Part shown: positions 1-10,400 of the stretch, piece by piece
Position numbering within the stretch: position 1 is the stretch's first letter
How the letters are laid out: each line of letters opens with the position of its first letter
Assembly (NCBI RefSeq): GCF_029784155.1
Contig: NC_073692.1
Span: 13,993,752-14,057,751, forward strand
Direction: 5' to 3'
DNA: 64,000 nt
Origin: Uranotaenia lowii
Lineage: Eukaryota > Arthropoda > Insecta > Diptera > Culicidae
Notes under the pieces: generated by a model
Database searches by the model: none
The model's input: only the letters and a program-made list of their open reading frames with translations
Told to the model about the DNA's origin: nothing
Translations under genes and position numbers: made by a program

Positions 1-119
1 TAATTTCAAATCTTTTTCCGCTACAAAAAAAACTACCCTCCCTTCAGACGCTCCGTTGATTCCAAACAAAATATTCAAATTGACAACAGAAAAAATACAC
101 AAAATTTTTAGAATGGCAA

Positions 120-321
120 AATTGAACAGAATTCACAAAAATTACAAAAATTACAAAAATTACATAAAATGACAAAAATGACAAAAATCACAAAAATGAT
201 AAAAATGATAAAAATGACAAAAATGACAAAAATGACAAACATGACAAAAATGACAAAAATGACAAAAATGACAAAAATGACAAAAATGACAAAAATGACA
301 AAAAATGACAAAAATGACAAA
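120..321. repeat. 9-bp minisatellite, unit TGACAAAAA
   Basis: Tandem copies of a 9-bp unit close to TGACAAAAA, more degenerate toward the left. The same unit resumes at 1281-1357 on the far side of the mariner-like element, so the element sits inside the array. The open frame across it on the minus strand is only the repeat read as a Phe/Val/Ile-rich peptide. Confidence 0.9.
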
Positions 322-485
322 TAAAGTCTGCTTCATTTAATATTGGAACAAATTCTTTTGCTCATTGTGGCGCTCCTAGTGGACGGATTTGGAAACTTTT
401 TTCACCCACGTGTCGGGAAATTCATTACCTTTCACCATGTATTTATGTCATAACACCAAACGATAGCATTTTGTAAACAACCGCC

Positions 486-926
486 ATGGAAGCCGAACGG
501 AGAGATCAAATTGTGCACAGTTTTCTTGAAAATCCATTGTTGTCGGCATCGAAGCTAGCTAAACAGCTTAAAATGCCCAGAAATACCGTATGGCGTGTTA
601 TCAAGCAGTACAAGGAAACATTGACGACGGCTCGGAAGCCGCATTCGAAGCGTCGGAGTGGAACTGTCGACCGGAAACTGCGTGGGAAAGTCATCAAGGC
701 CGTCAAGAGGAATCCCAATCTTTCAGACCGCGATTTGGCCAATAAGTTCCAGGCCGCTCACAGGACGGTGCGACGAATTCGTCTCCGGGAAGGAATAAGG
801 TCATTCCGAGCCAGCAAACAGCCAAATCGGACGCTGAAGCAGAACAATGTGGCCAGAATCCGTGCTCGAAAGCTGTACGACCAAGTGCTGGCCAAGTTCG
901 ACGGCTGTAAAGTCTGCTTCATTTAA
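486..926 (+). pseudogene. mariner-like transposase, N-terminal DNA-binding half only
   Basis: Open frame of 146 aa. Residues ~1-50 form a helix-turn-helix (SASKLAKQLKMPRNTVWRVI) and residues ~65-110 a second HTH (LSDRDLANKFQAAHRTVRRI). This paired HTH arrangement is the DNA-binding half of Tc1/mariner transposases. A complete protein is about 340 aa, so the catalytic DDE/D half is missing. The frame ends in codons read from an internal copy of the terminal repeat at 910. The ATG at 486 lies inside the left terminal repeat. It cannot transpose by itself but could bind element ends if expressed. Confidence 0.8.
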
Positions 927-937
927 TATTGGAACAC
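910..937 (+). repeat. third, internal copy of the mariner terminal repeat
   Basis: The outermost 28 bp of the terminal repeat (AAAGTCTGCTTCATTTAATA and on) recur here in the same orientation as the left end, directly after the truncated transposase and preceded by TA. It marks a deletion or nesting breakpoint. Confidence 0.85.
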
Positions 938-1280
938 AAACAATTGCGTGTAGTTCAGTCATTTATTAACGAATACATAATTTGTTTTTCATACAAATGT
1001 AGCATTTTCTTTACTCTTTCATAAAAAAAAATTATTCATTGCTGTTTCGAAGAAATTCTCGTACTGGTACTCGTAAGAAAACTGTGCACAATTTGATCTC
1101 TCCGTTCGGCTTCCATGGCGGATGTTTACAAAATGCTATCGTTTGGTGTTATGACATAAATACATGGTGAAAGGTAATGAATTTCCCGACACGTGGGTGA
1201 AAAAAGTTTCCAAATCCGTCCACTAGGAGCGCCACAATGAGCAAAAGAATTTGTTCCAATATTAAATGAAGCAGACTTTA

Positions 1281-1357
1281 TGACAAAAATGACAGAAATG
1301 ACAGAAATGACAAAAATGACAAAAAATGACAAAAATGACAAAAAATGACAAAAATGC
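1281..1357. repeat. right part of the TGACAAAAA minisatellite
   Basis: Same 9-bp unit and orientation as 120-321, with some TGACAGAAA variants. From 1358 to about 1900 I see no gene or repeat that I recognise. Confidence 0.85.
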
Positions 1358-1935
1358 TTTAAAAAAAACTGCAAGATTTACATATTGCGAACCAAATACG
1401 AGATATTTCGTTTTTTCGCTAACCGCTAGTATGTTCCATAAAAAGCATAATTCAAATGTCATGAATCTAATGATTAAACCACATTTTACAAAATGTAACA
1501 CAACACTTCCCGTTACTGAAATATCTATATTAAATTAGCAGATTTTTGTCTATTGAATTCTGAAACATAACATGCCAAATTTCAGTGTCCTTAATTTGAT
1601 AATCTATGACGGAAAACATCCAAATTTGCATTCTATATCTCAGAAACCGCTGGACTAAATTTTAAAAATTTAGCATTTTTAAGTAACGTTAAATAGTGTG
1701 TTCAATTTTGTCGAATAAACTTTGACACTTAAATTCAGTCCATTCGAGCTATATCGAAGTGTAGCACACTGTTGGTAAGGTTGTAAATGTACAAAAAATG
1801 CGATTTGCGAATCATATCCCAGATAAAAATTTTATGAGCCAAGTTATAAAGCCCTTATTCATGAATCTATTATTCAAATTTCTGTATTTCAGATTCAATG
1901 TAAATTCACTATTTCATTTACAATCCGATTCCCTG

Positions 1936-4520
1936 CCAACTCAACCGAACAGCAAACCGCGCATTCACGCCAAACTACGCGAATTCCTGATTTACTATCA
2001 AAATGTACGTAGAATCCGCACAAAAACAAACCATCTTCTTCTCGCTCTACAACGGTGCGACTATGACATAGTTGTTTTGACCGAAACCTGGCTTCACCCC
2101 AAAATCAACAATGCCGAATTTGCTTCCAACTATGTGCGACCGTAATCCTGAAACCAGCAGCCTGAGCCGTGGTGGTGGAGTCCTCATAGCCGTGAAACAT
2201 GAAATTGTCTGCAAATCCGTCAACCTGATCAACTGCAACAGACTGGAACAAGTCGTCGTCCGTATCGTACTTGGTCGTCAGGTGCTATTTGTGTGTGTTG
2301 TGTATCTGCGTCCCAATAGTGATCCTGTCCTCTACGATCTACACGCCAAAGCCATTCAACAAATACTCGATAAAGCTTCAAGTGAGGAATCCATTCTGGT
2401 ATTGGGTGACTACAATCTACCGAACCTCATATGGACCTTTGATGAAGATGTAGACGCTCTCATCCCGAACAACGCATCAACTGAATCCGAATGCGTTCTA
2501 GCTGAAAAAATTATCGGTTCTGGATTAATGCAATTGAACGACAACTGTAACGCTAATGGCAAACTACTTGATCTCGCTTTCGTGAGTGACATATGCTCGT
2601 TCGACGTCTTTAATCCACCATCAGCTCTTTTAAGAATTGACTCGCACCATACACCTTTTATTTTAAAATTTGACAATGGCAATGCATTCAGTTCATCGGA
2701 ATGTGTTGAATTACAACAATATGACTTCCGTCATTGTGACTTCGATGCTTTAACCACTGCTCTAGAAACAATAGACTGGACGACACTGCAAACTTATTCG
2801 AATATCGACGATTCTATTTCTTTTTTCTACGACAGTATATATGCTACCTTGGACGTGATGGTTGCCAGAAGAACGTTAAAACCGAACTCAACGAACAGGA
2901 AGCCGTAGTGGAATGCGAATCTTAGACTTCTACGTAACCGCCTACGGAAAGCACGTAAACATTTCTTGCATACGAAATCTAGCGTGCACAAATCCATCCT
3001 TTTGGACGTGGAAAAGGAGTACGAGCGTGCCCAGGAATTCCATTTTTGTGAGTATATAAGTCGCACTCGAAACGAATTGAAATCCAATCCCACCGCATTT
3101 TGGTCGTTTGTTCGAGGCCGAAAAAATTCGAGTAGTATCCCAGCTGATGTCGCTTACTCTGGCAGAACTGCGGAATCATTCGAGGATTGTGTTAACCTGT
3201 TCGCCGACTTTTTCCAATCAGTCTTCCAAAATGAAAACGAATTACCCTCGGATCTACCCTCTGCATTTTTACCGCCATATAACGTAAATATTCCTAGTCT
3301 TAGACTATCTGTCACTGAAGTCTATGATGCATTGATCGCAGTGAACGCTTCAAAAGGACCTGGACCTGACAATCTGCCCCCGTTGTCTCTAAAAAACTGC
3401 GCAGCTGCCATAGCGATTCCTCTTACAAAATTTTTTAACTTGTCTCTGTCCTCTGGAATGTTCCCACAAGAGTGGAAAACGGCGTCGGTTACGCCGGTTT
3501 ATAAGAACGGAAGCACTCATAGTGTCGAAAATTATCGTTCTATTTCTATTCTTAACTGTTTGGCGAAAGTGTTCGAGACCTTAGTATACGATGCTGTTTA
3601 CCCGTCCGTGAAACAATTAATTAGTGACGCCCAGCACGGTTTCATGAAAAAACGATCAACTACCTCGAACCGGATGAAATTTACTAATTTTTTTATGCCA
3701 AAAATCGAGAAACGTCAGCAGGTAGATGTTGTATACATTGATTTCTCTAAAGCCTTTGATCGAGTGCCTCACAGGTTACTAATAGAGACACTCCGACGCT
3801 TGGGACTACCTGAATGGATTACAACTTGGTTTGCGTCGTACTTGAACTCCCGCACAGCATATGTCAGAGTGAACTCCTACTGCTCTTCGAATTTTGAAAT
3901 ACCGTCTGGTGTACCACAAGGTAGTCATCTTGGACCGTTACTATTAATTCTTTTCGTGAACGATTTGTGCGATCGAATGACTTCATATAAACTATTCTAC
4001 GCAGATGATTTGAAACTTTTTCGGTCAATTACGTCAACGCTAGACTATATTTTACTACAGAATGATCTGAACGCTGTTACGAAATGGTGCATGACAAACG
4101 GTATGCTGGTGAATGTTGAAAAATGTAAAATAGTGAGTTTCTCAAGATCACGCAACTTACTTCGTTATGATTACTCTATGAGCAACCATTCCCTCGAAAG
4201 GATTGAAACAATCAAGGACCTAGGAGTTACATTTGATAGTCGGTTGAGATTCCAAACGTACATTACTACCATAACTGCAAAGGCTTATGCAATGCTTGGT
4301 TTCCTTCGTCGAAATACAATTCATTTCAACGATGCCCACAAAACCCACAAAACGCTTTATTGCTCGATCGTCAGAAGCATTCTTGAGTACGCAGCTCTTG
4401 TTTGGGCCCCGTACCGATCTGAATTTTTATGGAAGGTGGTCCCAATACAAATCTAACTTTATTTGTTACGATTTCCATAAGAATCTATTCGCGAGCACGA
4501 TGCAGTTAAGGACGTGTAGA
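1936..4520 (+). pseudogene. APE-type LINE ORF2 (CR1-like), endonuclease and reverse transcriptase, inactivated
   Basis: Apurinic-type endonuclease begins near 1936 (YYQNVRRIRTK, LTETWLHP; then SRGGGVLIAV and LGDYNLPN). Reverse transcriptase motifs follow: IDFSKAFDRVP near 3740, SGVPQGSHLGPLL near 3905, FYADDLK near 3996. Translation needs a frame change near 2111-2150. An in-frame TAG at 2906-2908 sits where related proteins have a conserved Trp (KP*WN), probably a single TGG-to-TAG change. Stops at 4454 and just after break the C-terminus. No gag-like ORF1 and no clear 3' tail are seen, so it is a truncated dead copy. Clade placement (CR1, T1/Q-like) is from motif style only. Confidence 0.8.
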
Positions 4521-4619
4521 TGAAATTAAACATTTATTACGATTTATACTTTAGAAGGTAAGACGAAGATCTGAATATATTATCAAAACATTGAAATGCA
4601 AATGATCTCGAAAAACATG

Positions 4620-5058
4620 AATCAAATTTGATATGAATTGCAAAACCAAATTTCAAACAAGATTTCCAAGCCGCTTTTCCTTTCAAATTTCTTATGATTA
4701 TTCGAACTGAAAATCAAGAATCCTGAACAGAATACAGAATCCTAAATTTTGGTTATGGGAATTATGGTATCAGAGCCCCCGAAATGGATTTAATTTAATT
4801 AGAAATGTAATATTCAGACCTGAATTTCGATGAACAAGTGAGAAAATTTTGAAAAGGTGAAGCAGAATTTTGGACTTGAGGTTGGGTTTTTGAGGTTTTG
4901 GTATTAGTTTTGAGTCTAGATTGTTACACTTGATTAATCTTACTCTTTTATCATAATTTGGTTCTGAAGTTGAAATTTTGAGTGTAGAGTAGAATATCTC
5001 GCTTACAGTTTTGGATCCTCAAGGGGGGGGGGGGTTTAACCCCCCCCCCACCCCCCGT
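4620..5058. repeat. dispersed repeat, copy 1
   Basis: Shares long stretches with 50700-51105 in the same orientation, for example TTTCTTATGATTATTCGAA, then GAGTGTAGAGT and a G-rich block after CCTCA. No coding capacity is visible. It is an unclassified interspersed repeat. Confidence 0.6.
5021..5058. repeat. poly-G / poly-C hairpin
   Basis: A run of about 13 G, then TTTAA, then two C runs split by one A. The two halves can pair as a hairpin, and each strand has G-quadruplex or i-motif potential. Exact run length may be unreliable in the assembly. Confidence 0.85.
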
Positions 5059-5210
5059 TTCTACGGCCATGCATAATAAAATAATCTTTTGAACAGACAT
5101 TAAACACTAAAGATGTACCGTATAGTTCCGAATGCTGACTTTTTCAACTACATATGTCAAACGAGGTCAAACGAATATTCTGTAGAGTTGGTATGTAAGA
5201 AAAAAACTTT

Positions 5211-5367
5211 TTTTTTGTTTCGATTATAGTTGTTTTACCATCTTTATAGCATTCGCAACTTTATATCAACGTTGCAAATTCCGTTATTGTACCTTTCCGG
5301 TACAACTGTGTTCGATATTTACTCTTGGGGTCGAACTCAGAACAAACATCGGCTCAGGAAGCAAGAA
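5211..5367 (-). mobile_element. tRNA-derived SINE, 5'-truncated
   Basis: On the minus strand this aligns closely with the SINE at 54117-54308. It shares the B box (GAGTTCGACCCC), the AAGAGTAAAYATCGAACACA stretch and the tail GGTAAAACRACTATAATCGA plus oligo-A. The A box is missing, so the 5' end was lost. From 5371 to about 7367 I see no gene; the short open frames there have no recognisable motifs. Confidence 0.8.
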
Positions 5368-7367
5368 ATAAACAAAAGCGATTATTTCAATTCCCATCTG
5401 TTTATCCTTTCATAATGCACCTCATGTTTTGAGTCGAATATTTTCAACCAGATATGTAATGCATAAAATCTTCTTCGAGTATGATTTTCCAAATGTTTCC
5501 ACTTACAGAAAACACAGGCGTTTATAAAAAAATAGTAATAAATTCCGGTGAAATCTGCCAAGCAATTTGAAAGTGAGCAAGATATCTTCCAAGGAGTTGA
5601 AGAGCTATGATCCTTATCCTTAAGCATACACTTCCTACCACTCGCATTCGCACGCCAGACAAATCTAAGTGATTTTTCAAACTTGTAGGACGAATATCAT
5701 AAAAATCTATGCATTATTTTACAATATACGAAGAAAAGTCACAACAAATTACCTGTTTGTAGTTTTGATTTTTCATCGAATCATATAAAATCAAAAGTAC
5801 AAGTTCATATTTTCCAGAATACACTCATTAATGTCAATGAGTAACGTATTATGAAGTAACCTTAGGCGCATTCTAACAATAGGCACTTAATCTATTATAT
5901 TCCCCTAGCTATCTTAACGGATCAAAATATTCCACAGTTTATCGATCTGAGTTTCAGCAGCTAATAACGACAATGAAACTCTCCGTGCGTATAATTTGTT
6001 TTCGTTTTAGTACCGCATCGCATTAGTTCGATAGAGCAAAGGTCAGGAATTATTTGATAGATTTGTTTACTTCTCAGTAGGAGATGTTCAGACAATATAC
6101 ATATTTAATGAAATTTTAGGGCACACCGGAATTGACACTTCCATAGAATCCATATTATCTATTGATCTTGCTTATCTTTTTCCTATTAAGAAAGAGTGGA
6201 AATCTTTGACAAAGACAGCAGAATGATGGGAAAGCTTCAAGTTATCACAGTTATCTACTCCGAATGTTTGCCCATAGCCCGAACTTATCCGGAAAACCAA
6301 CCTAAAAAGTAAGTACAGCATCCCAATTAGACTGTAGTTAGCCTTTTCCGCCGATTAACGGACAAATTTGTCAGCTTAAGCTAAACAAAACGATTACAAT
6401 CTGACAGCATCCGTTTTTTATTTCAATTAACAACGGCTGTTACTGTTTAAAGCCTCAAACATTTCCATTTCATATGCGTTCGGATTGTGTAGCTAACAGA
6501 CTTGACTCGGACTTGACTTCTCCAACTGCATGCAATTCCGGCGCTGCTTTATGCATCATGCGACTCCGAGCCGGGTGTTTGCGGTTAGCAATAAATCTTC
6601 CGATCGCCTTCGTCGTTCAACGTATAGAATCGATTAGTTGCGACGAAAGTCGTGATTCCGAAAGTTACGGTAACACTTTACGGGAATAATATTTCTGAAT
6701 GTACGGGACTTGGGACTGCTCGTGTGTCTCCTTGCAACGATCTAAGCTTGGCTGATTGAAAACACGAAATAACGAGAGATCAATTGTTAGGCGGCGCGCG
6801 ATCGTAACGCCAGCAAAGATTTAGCGGTAGATCGTTATCTAGCCTTACTCAATTTAGAATGCTAGTGGAGGAAGTTGTGGGATGGAGAAGTTCTGATTTG
6901 TTGCATCAAGCATTTCAGGAGTTATATTTGAAAAAGGGTTAGTCGAACAAGAATTTAACAAAAAAGCCATACGAAATTTTAAAAAAATTTCTAAAGTCTT
7001 CTTGAACGTTTATTCTGATCTCTTAGGACTTATCTTGGAAATCAATTCAGCTTAGTTCTATAGTTTGTTCAAAAGTTACCCTGGCTTTGCCCTGCCCTGG
7101 AACAATATGTAAGGACGTGATATCTTTCGTAGACAGCGCCGAGTGATGACAGAAAGCACGTTACTTCTGAAAACTTGTGCATGTGATGTGTGTAGCAGCT
7201 ATTATTGAATTGTTTTTCTTTCGATTATCATATTCATACTATCTCCATCTCTTTCCCTCAGGCATCGCTCGGATTATTTCCCAAGGATTAAGCGATGTCT
7301 CCCGGACTGCTAGAGGTAATTGATGAAATGGGCTTAGCTGCTGCTCATACACGGGTTTAGTTATCAG

Positions 7368-7374
7368 TATAAAA
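7368..7374 (+). promoter_or_regulatory. TATA box of Takeout-like gene A
   Basis: TATAAAA lies 85 nt before the ATG at 7459. A TCACT-type initiator-like sequence follows about 25-40 nt downstream. Genes B and C also have a TATA box 100-130 nt before their starts, which supports the assignment. Confidence 0.6.
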
Positions 7375-7458
7375 CTGATGGCCTCCAGCGATCACTGTTT
7401 CACTAATTGTATAGAACAGCCTCGAGAGTGATCAATTTTATTGCAAGGTCTTTCCAGA

Positions 7459-10400
7459 ATGAAATCGAAACTGCTAACGGTGTTGACTCTTGTCGTTCTG
7501 CACTTTCACCCGGGAAAATCAACTTTAGGTAGGAGTCCATAATATTATTTCAATCATCCGAAATAAAAAATCAACGAAATTTTCCCCAAAAATTCAGCCC
7601 CCGTACTGAGTGTTTGTTCCCGCAATGACCCAAATTTCGAAAAGTGTGTCATGGAGGTGGTGTATCGGATAAGGAAAAACGTCGCCGATGGCGATTACGG
7701 AGATGGCCGGCCGGCTCCGAAGCTCGATCCGATGAACTTCGACCTGATGAAGATCGATCGGGGTCCCACGTTCCACCTGAATCTGATCAACGTGACCATC
7801 CAGGGGGCGAGTGATTTCAACATCAAGAAAATTCGGTTAGTTGAACTATTTATTTTATAAGAAAAATATTCTAAAAATTGGGTGTTTAAATTTTAGAGAC
7901 AATTTACCCGAAAGGAAGTTTGTTATAACGACGGTGATACCGGTTATGAATATCAATGGAAAATACGATATGAATATGAACATACTGTTGATGCAGGTGG
8001 CCGGAACGGGTGATTTCCATTTGCAACTGAGTAAGTCTTCTTAATTTGCATAAAGTCTTAATGCTGAGCCCATTTCAGTTAAAAAGCTTTTAATAAGAAA
8101 AATAACCTTCAAAACAGTCATATTTATTATAAAAGTAGGTTCATTTTCAATATTACAACATTTTTAAAAAGTGTTCGGATCAAAAAGTGGTCAAGCTAAA
8201 GTGCGTGTAAATCGATTATTTGTTTATTAAAAAAATCAAACTATCATTCTTTTAGTAGTTCTGGCCTTTCGTTTGACGCCTGCATCAGTTTTTGTACAGT
8301 CTTTACTTTATCTACTTTCTTCGCCACAGAACGCCAGTTTTCTTTGAACTGCTTTTCTAAAATGTTGATATCTAGCATAACATTTCAAAAGGGCGAAACT
8401 GCCAAATGTAAACAAATCGAGTTAATGGTCATTCCGGATGCACGCGGTTGCACTTTACCTATTAAACGCGGTTTCATTTTAAAATTACTTAAAACTTTCA
8501 AAAAATTGATAAAATTCAATTGGGCGAAACTTTCTGTTGATGCATTTTCGTTGGAACGTGAAGTTACGCCTATTCAAAATGGAGTGAATTTTTCTATTCA
8601 TGTAGGGCCAATAGGCGTAACTGAGTTGACCGTGTGTGACAAAACGGCCTAATTAGTTTTTGCGTGTAGGACGAATGGGCGGAACTTCAAAACCAAAACA
8701 AAAACGGCCGATCAATTGGGCGAAACTGGAATCGAAAACAATAAAAGGGCGAAACTCGAAAATCCCTGAAATAAAGCGAAAAAAGTTAAAGTTCTTGATA
8801 ATCATCGAGCAACAAGGAAATATAATTCACATTTTTAGATTTTGTTGAACAAAAGGTGGTCGATTTTTTAAATAGGATTTGAATAGGTGTTCCGAAATTT
8901 CAAACGCGTTTTTCTCGTTCCGAGCTAACTGCTAGTTTCGCCCTTATGAAATGTTACGCGAGATATTGGTACATTTGATCCCTAGAGATCAAAACGGTAC
9001 ATTCTTCTTCTGAATGGATCGCGATCATTGCTGATTAAGAGATTACTAATATTTATCCAATAACTAATATTCATACAAAAACTGTCTGAAGAAAGGGCTA
9101 AAATAATTAATTTTCTTTTAATTATAGAAAATAGCGCCGTTAAGTATGCAATGTCATTAGGGTTGAGACAAAGTTTTAAAATTTTCTTCTTCTGACAGTT
9201 ATAAATTGAGAAATTAGAACAAACATGACCAAAATAGCCAATTGACATTCTATCTTGGGGGTTTGTTTGATTTTTTTTTCCAAGGATTAGAGCTTCCTGA
9301 ACGAAGGGTTAAGTCTCCTTCAATAGAGGATCAAGTTTGAATTTTGGAAATTTCAACTGAACATTTTTCATAGAGAGCAAAAAGTGATTGCGAGTGCTCA
9401 AAATTTAAAACTTAATGAGTGTTTCGATGTTTGATAACAAAACAGTGGCTATCTTAGAGCTATTTTTTGTAAATGATAAACTTTGATTTTTCCGTTAGCT
9501 ACAGCTCAACTTTTATGTTCGATTGATTCAAAAATACACATGCGTTTTGGAAATATAATTTTGTATTTAAGTTTTTGTTGTTGAAAACAACCGTTATTCT
9601 TGGTATTTACGGATAATAATAAAATAAAACTTGATATGTATGGTGATGCTTCAAAAACAGCGTAAAGCAATAATTTTAAAATTAGGGCTAAAAAATTCCA
9701 ACATTGCCTCATTTTTAAAAGCATTGGGAAGTATTAGAGAAACATGAGATATCAGGGAAAGAAAGAACATAAGCCCTAAATATCATAAATATTATAAATA
9801 TCGAGAAAGATACAACGACACACCGGCAGGGATTCGAACCCGCAATTTTCGCTTTCCGCTTTCCGGTTCAAGTCCCTGCCGGCGAGGCGTTGTATCTTTT
9901 TCTAGAAATTTATGATAACGTTTTTTTGTCTTCTTAAGGTACTGCTTCACTACCGCCTAATATTTTTCGATAGGGCAAAGTTCTGGTGTGTTGGGGGAGT
10001 TCTTTTTTTTGAGCACAACCTGAATGTAGTTAGTGGCATACCATTTCATGGCCTTTTTCCATAATGGCAGGATTATATATTATCTCTTTGACGTTTTTCG
10101 GGGAGTTATAGAAAATATAAACGTTTTCACCAGTGTTCAGACGTTTCGAGCTACACTGACATTCGCTCATATTCAGTGGACATTAACATTATATATTGAA
10201 TAATTAAATCCTAAACTTAATTAACAATTTTAAATAAATGTTACAATTTGCTGAACTTCGTCCATACCAGTGGTCGGCAACCTTATGAATCAGAAAAGCC
10301 AAAAACTACAAATTTTCTAAATTTTAGAATTCAAAAGAGTCACATTAAAGGATTTATTGCTGTTGTTTGATAAAAAAAAAGCATATGAACGACCATTTAA

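Larger units (their letters stand above)
322..1280 (+). mobile_element. Tc1/mariner-superfamily element, internally deleted, with 204-bp inverted ends
   Basis: The ends 324-527 and 1075-1278 are near-identical inverted repeats of 204 bp, flanked by TA at 322-323 and 1279-1280, the expected target duplication for Tc1/mariner elements. The left repeat runs into the transposase reading frame, so the first codons of the gene are also present, inverted, at the right end. The inside holds the N-terminal part of a transposase and then unrelated AT-rich DNA; no DDE/D catalytic domain is visible. The element cannot make a transposase. A third copy of the terminal 28 bp lies internally at 910-937. Confidence 0.85.

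Noticed and set aside
108..320. 70-aa hydrophobic minus-strand frame
   Set aside because: It is the TGACAAAAA minisatellite in translation (FVIFVIF), not a membrane protein.
6474..6689. 71-aa frame upstream of gene A
   Set aside because: No recognisable motif, no splice or promoter context.
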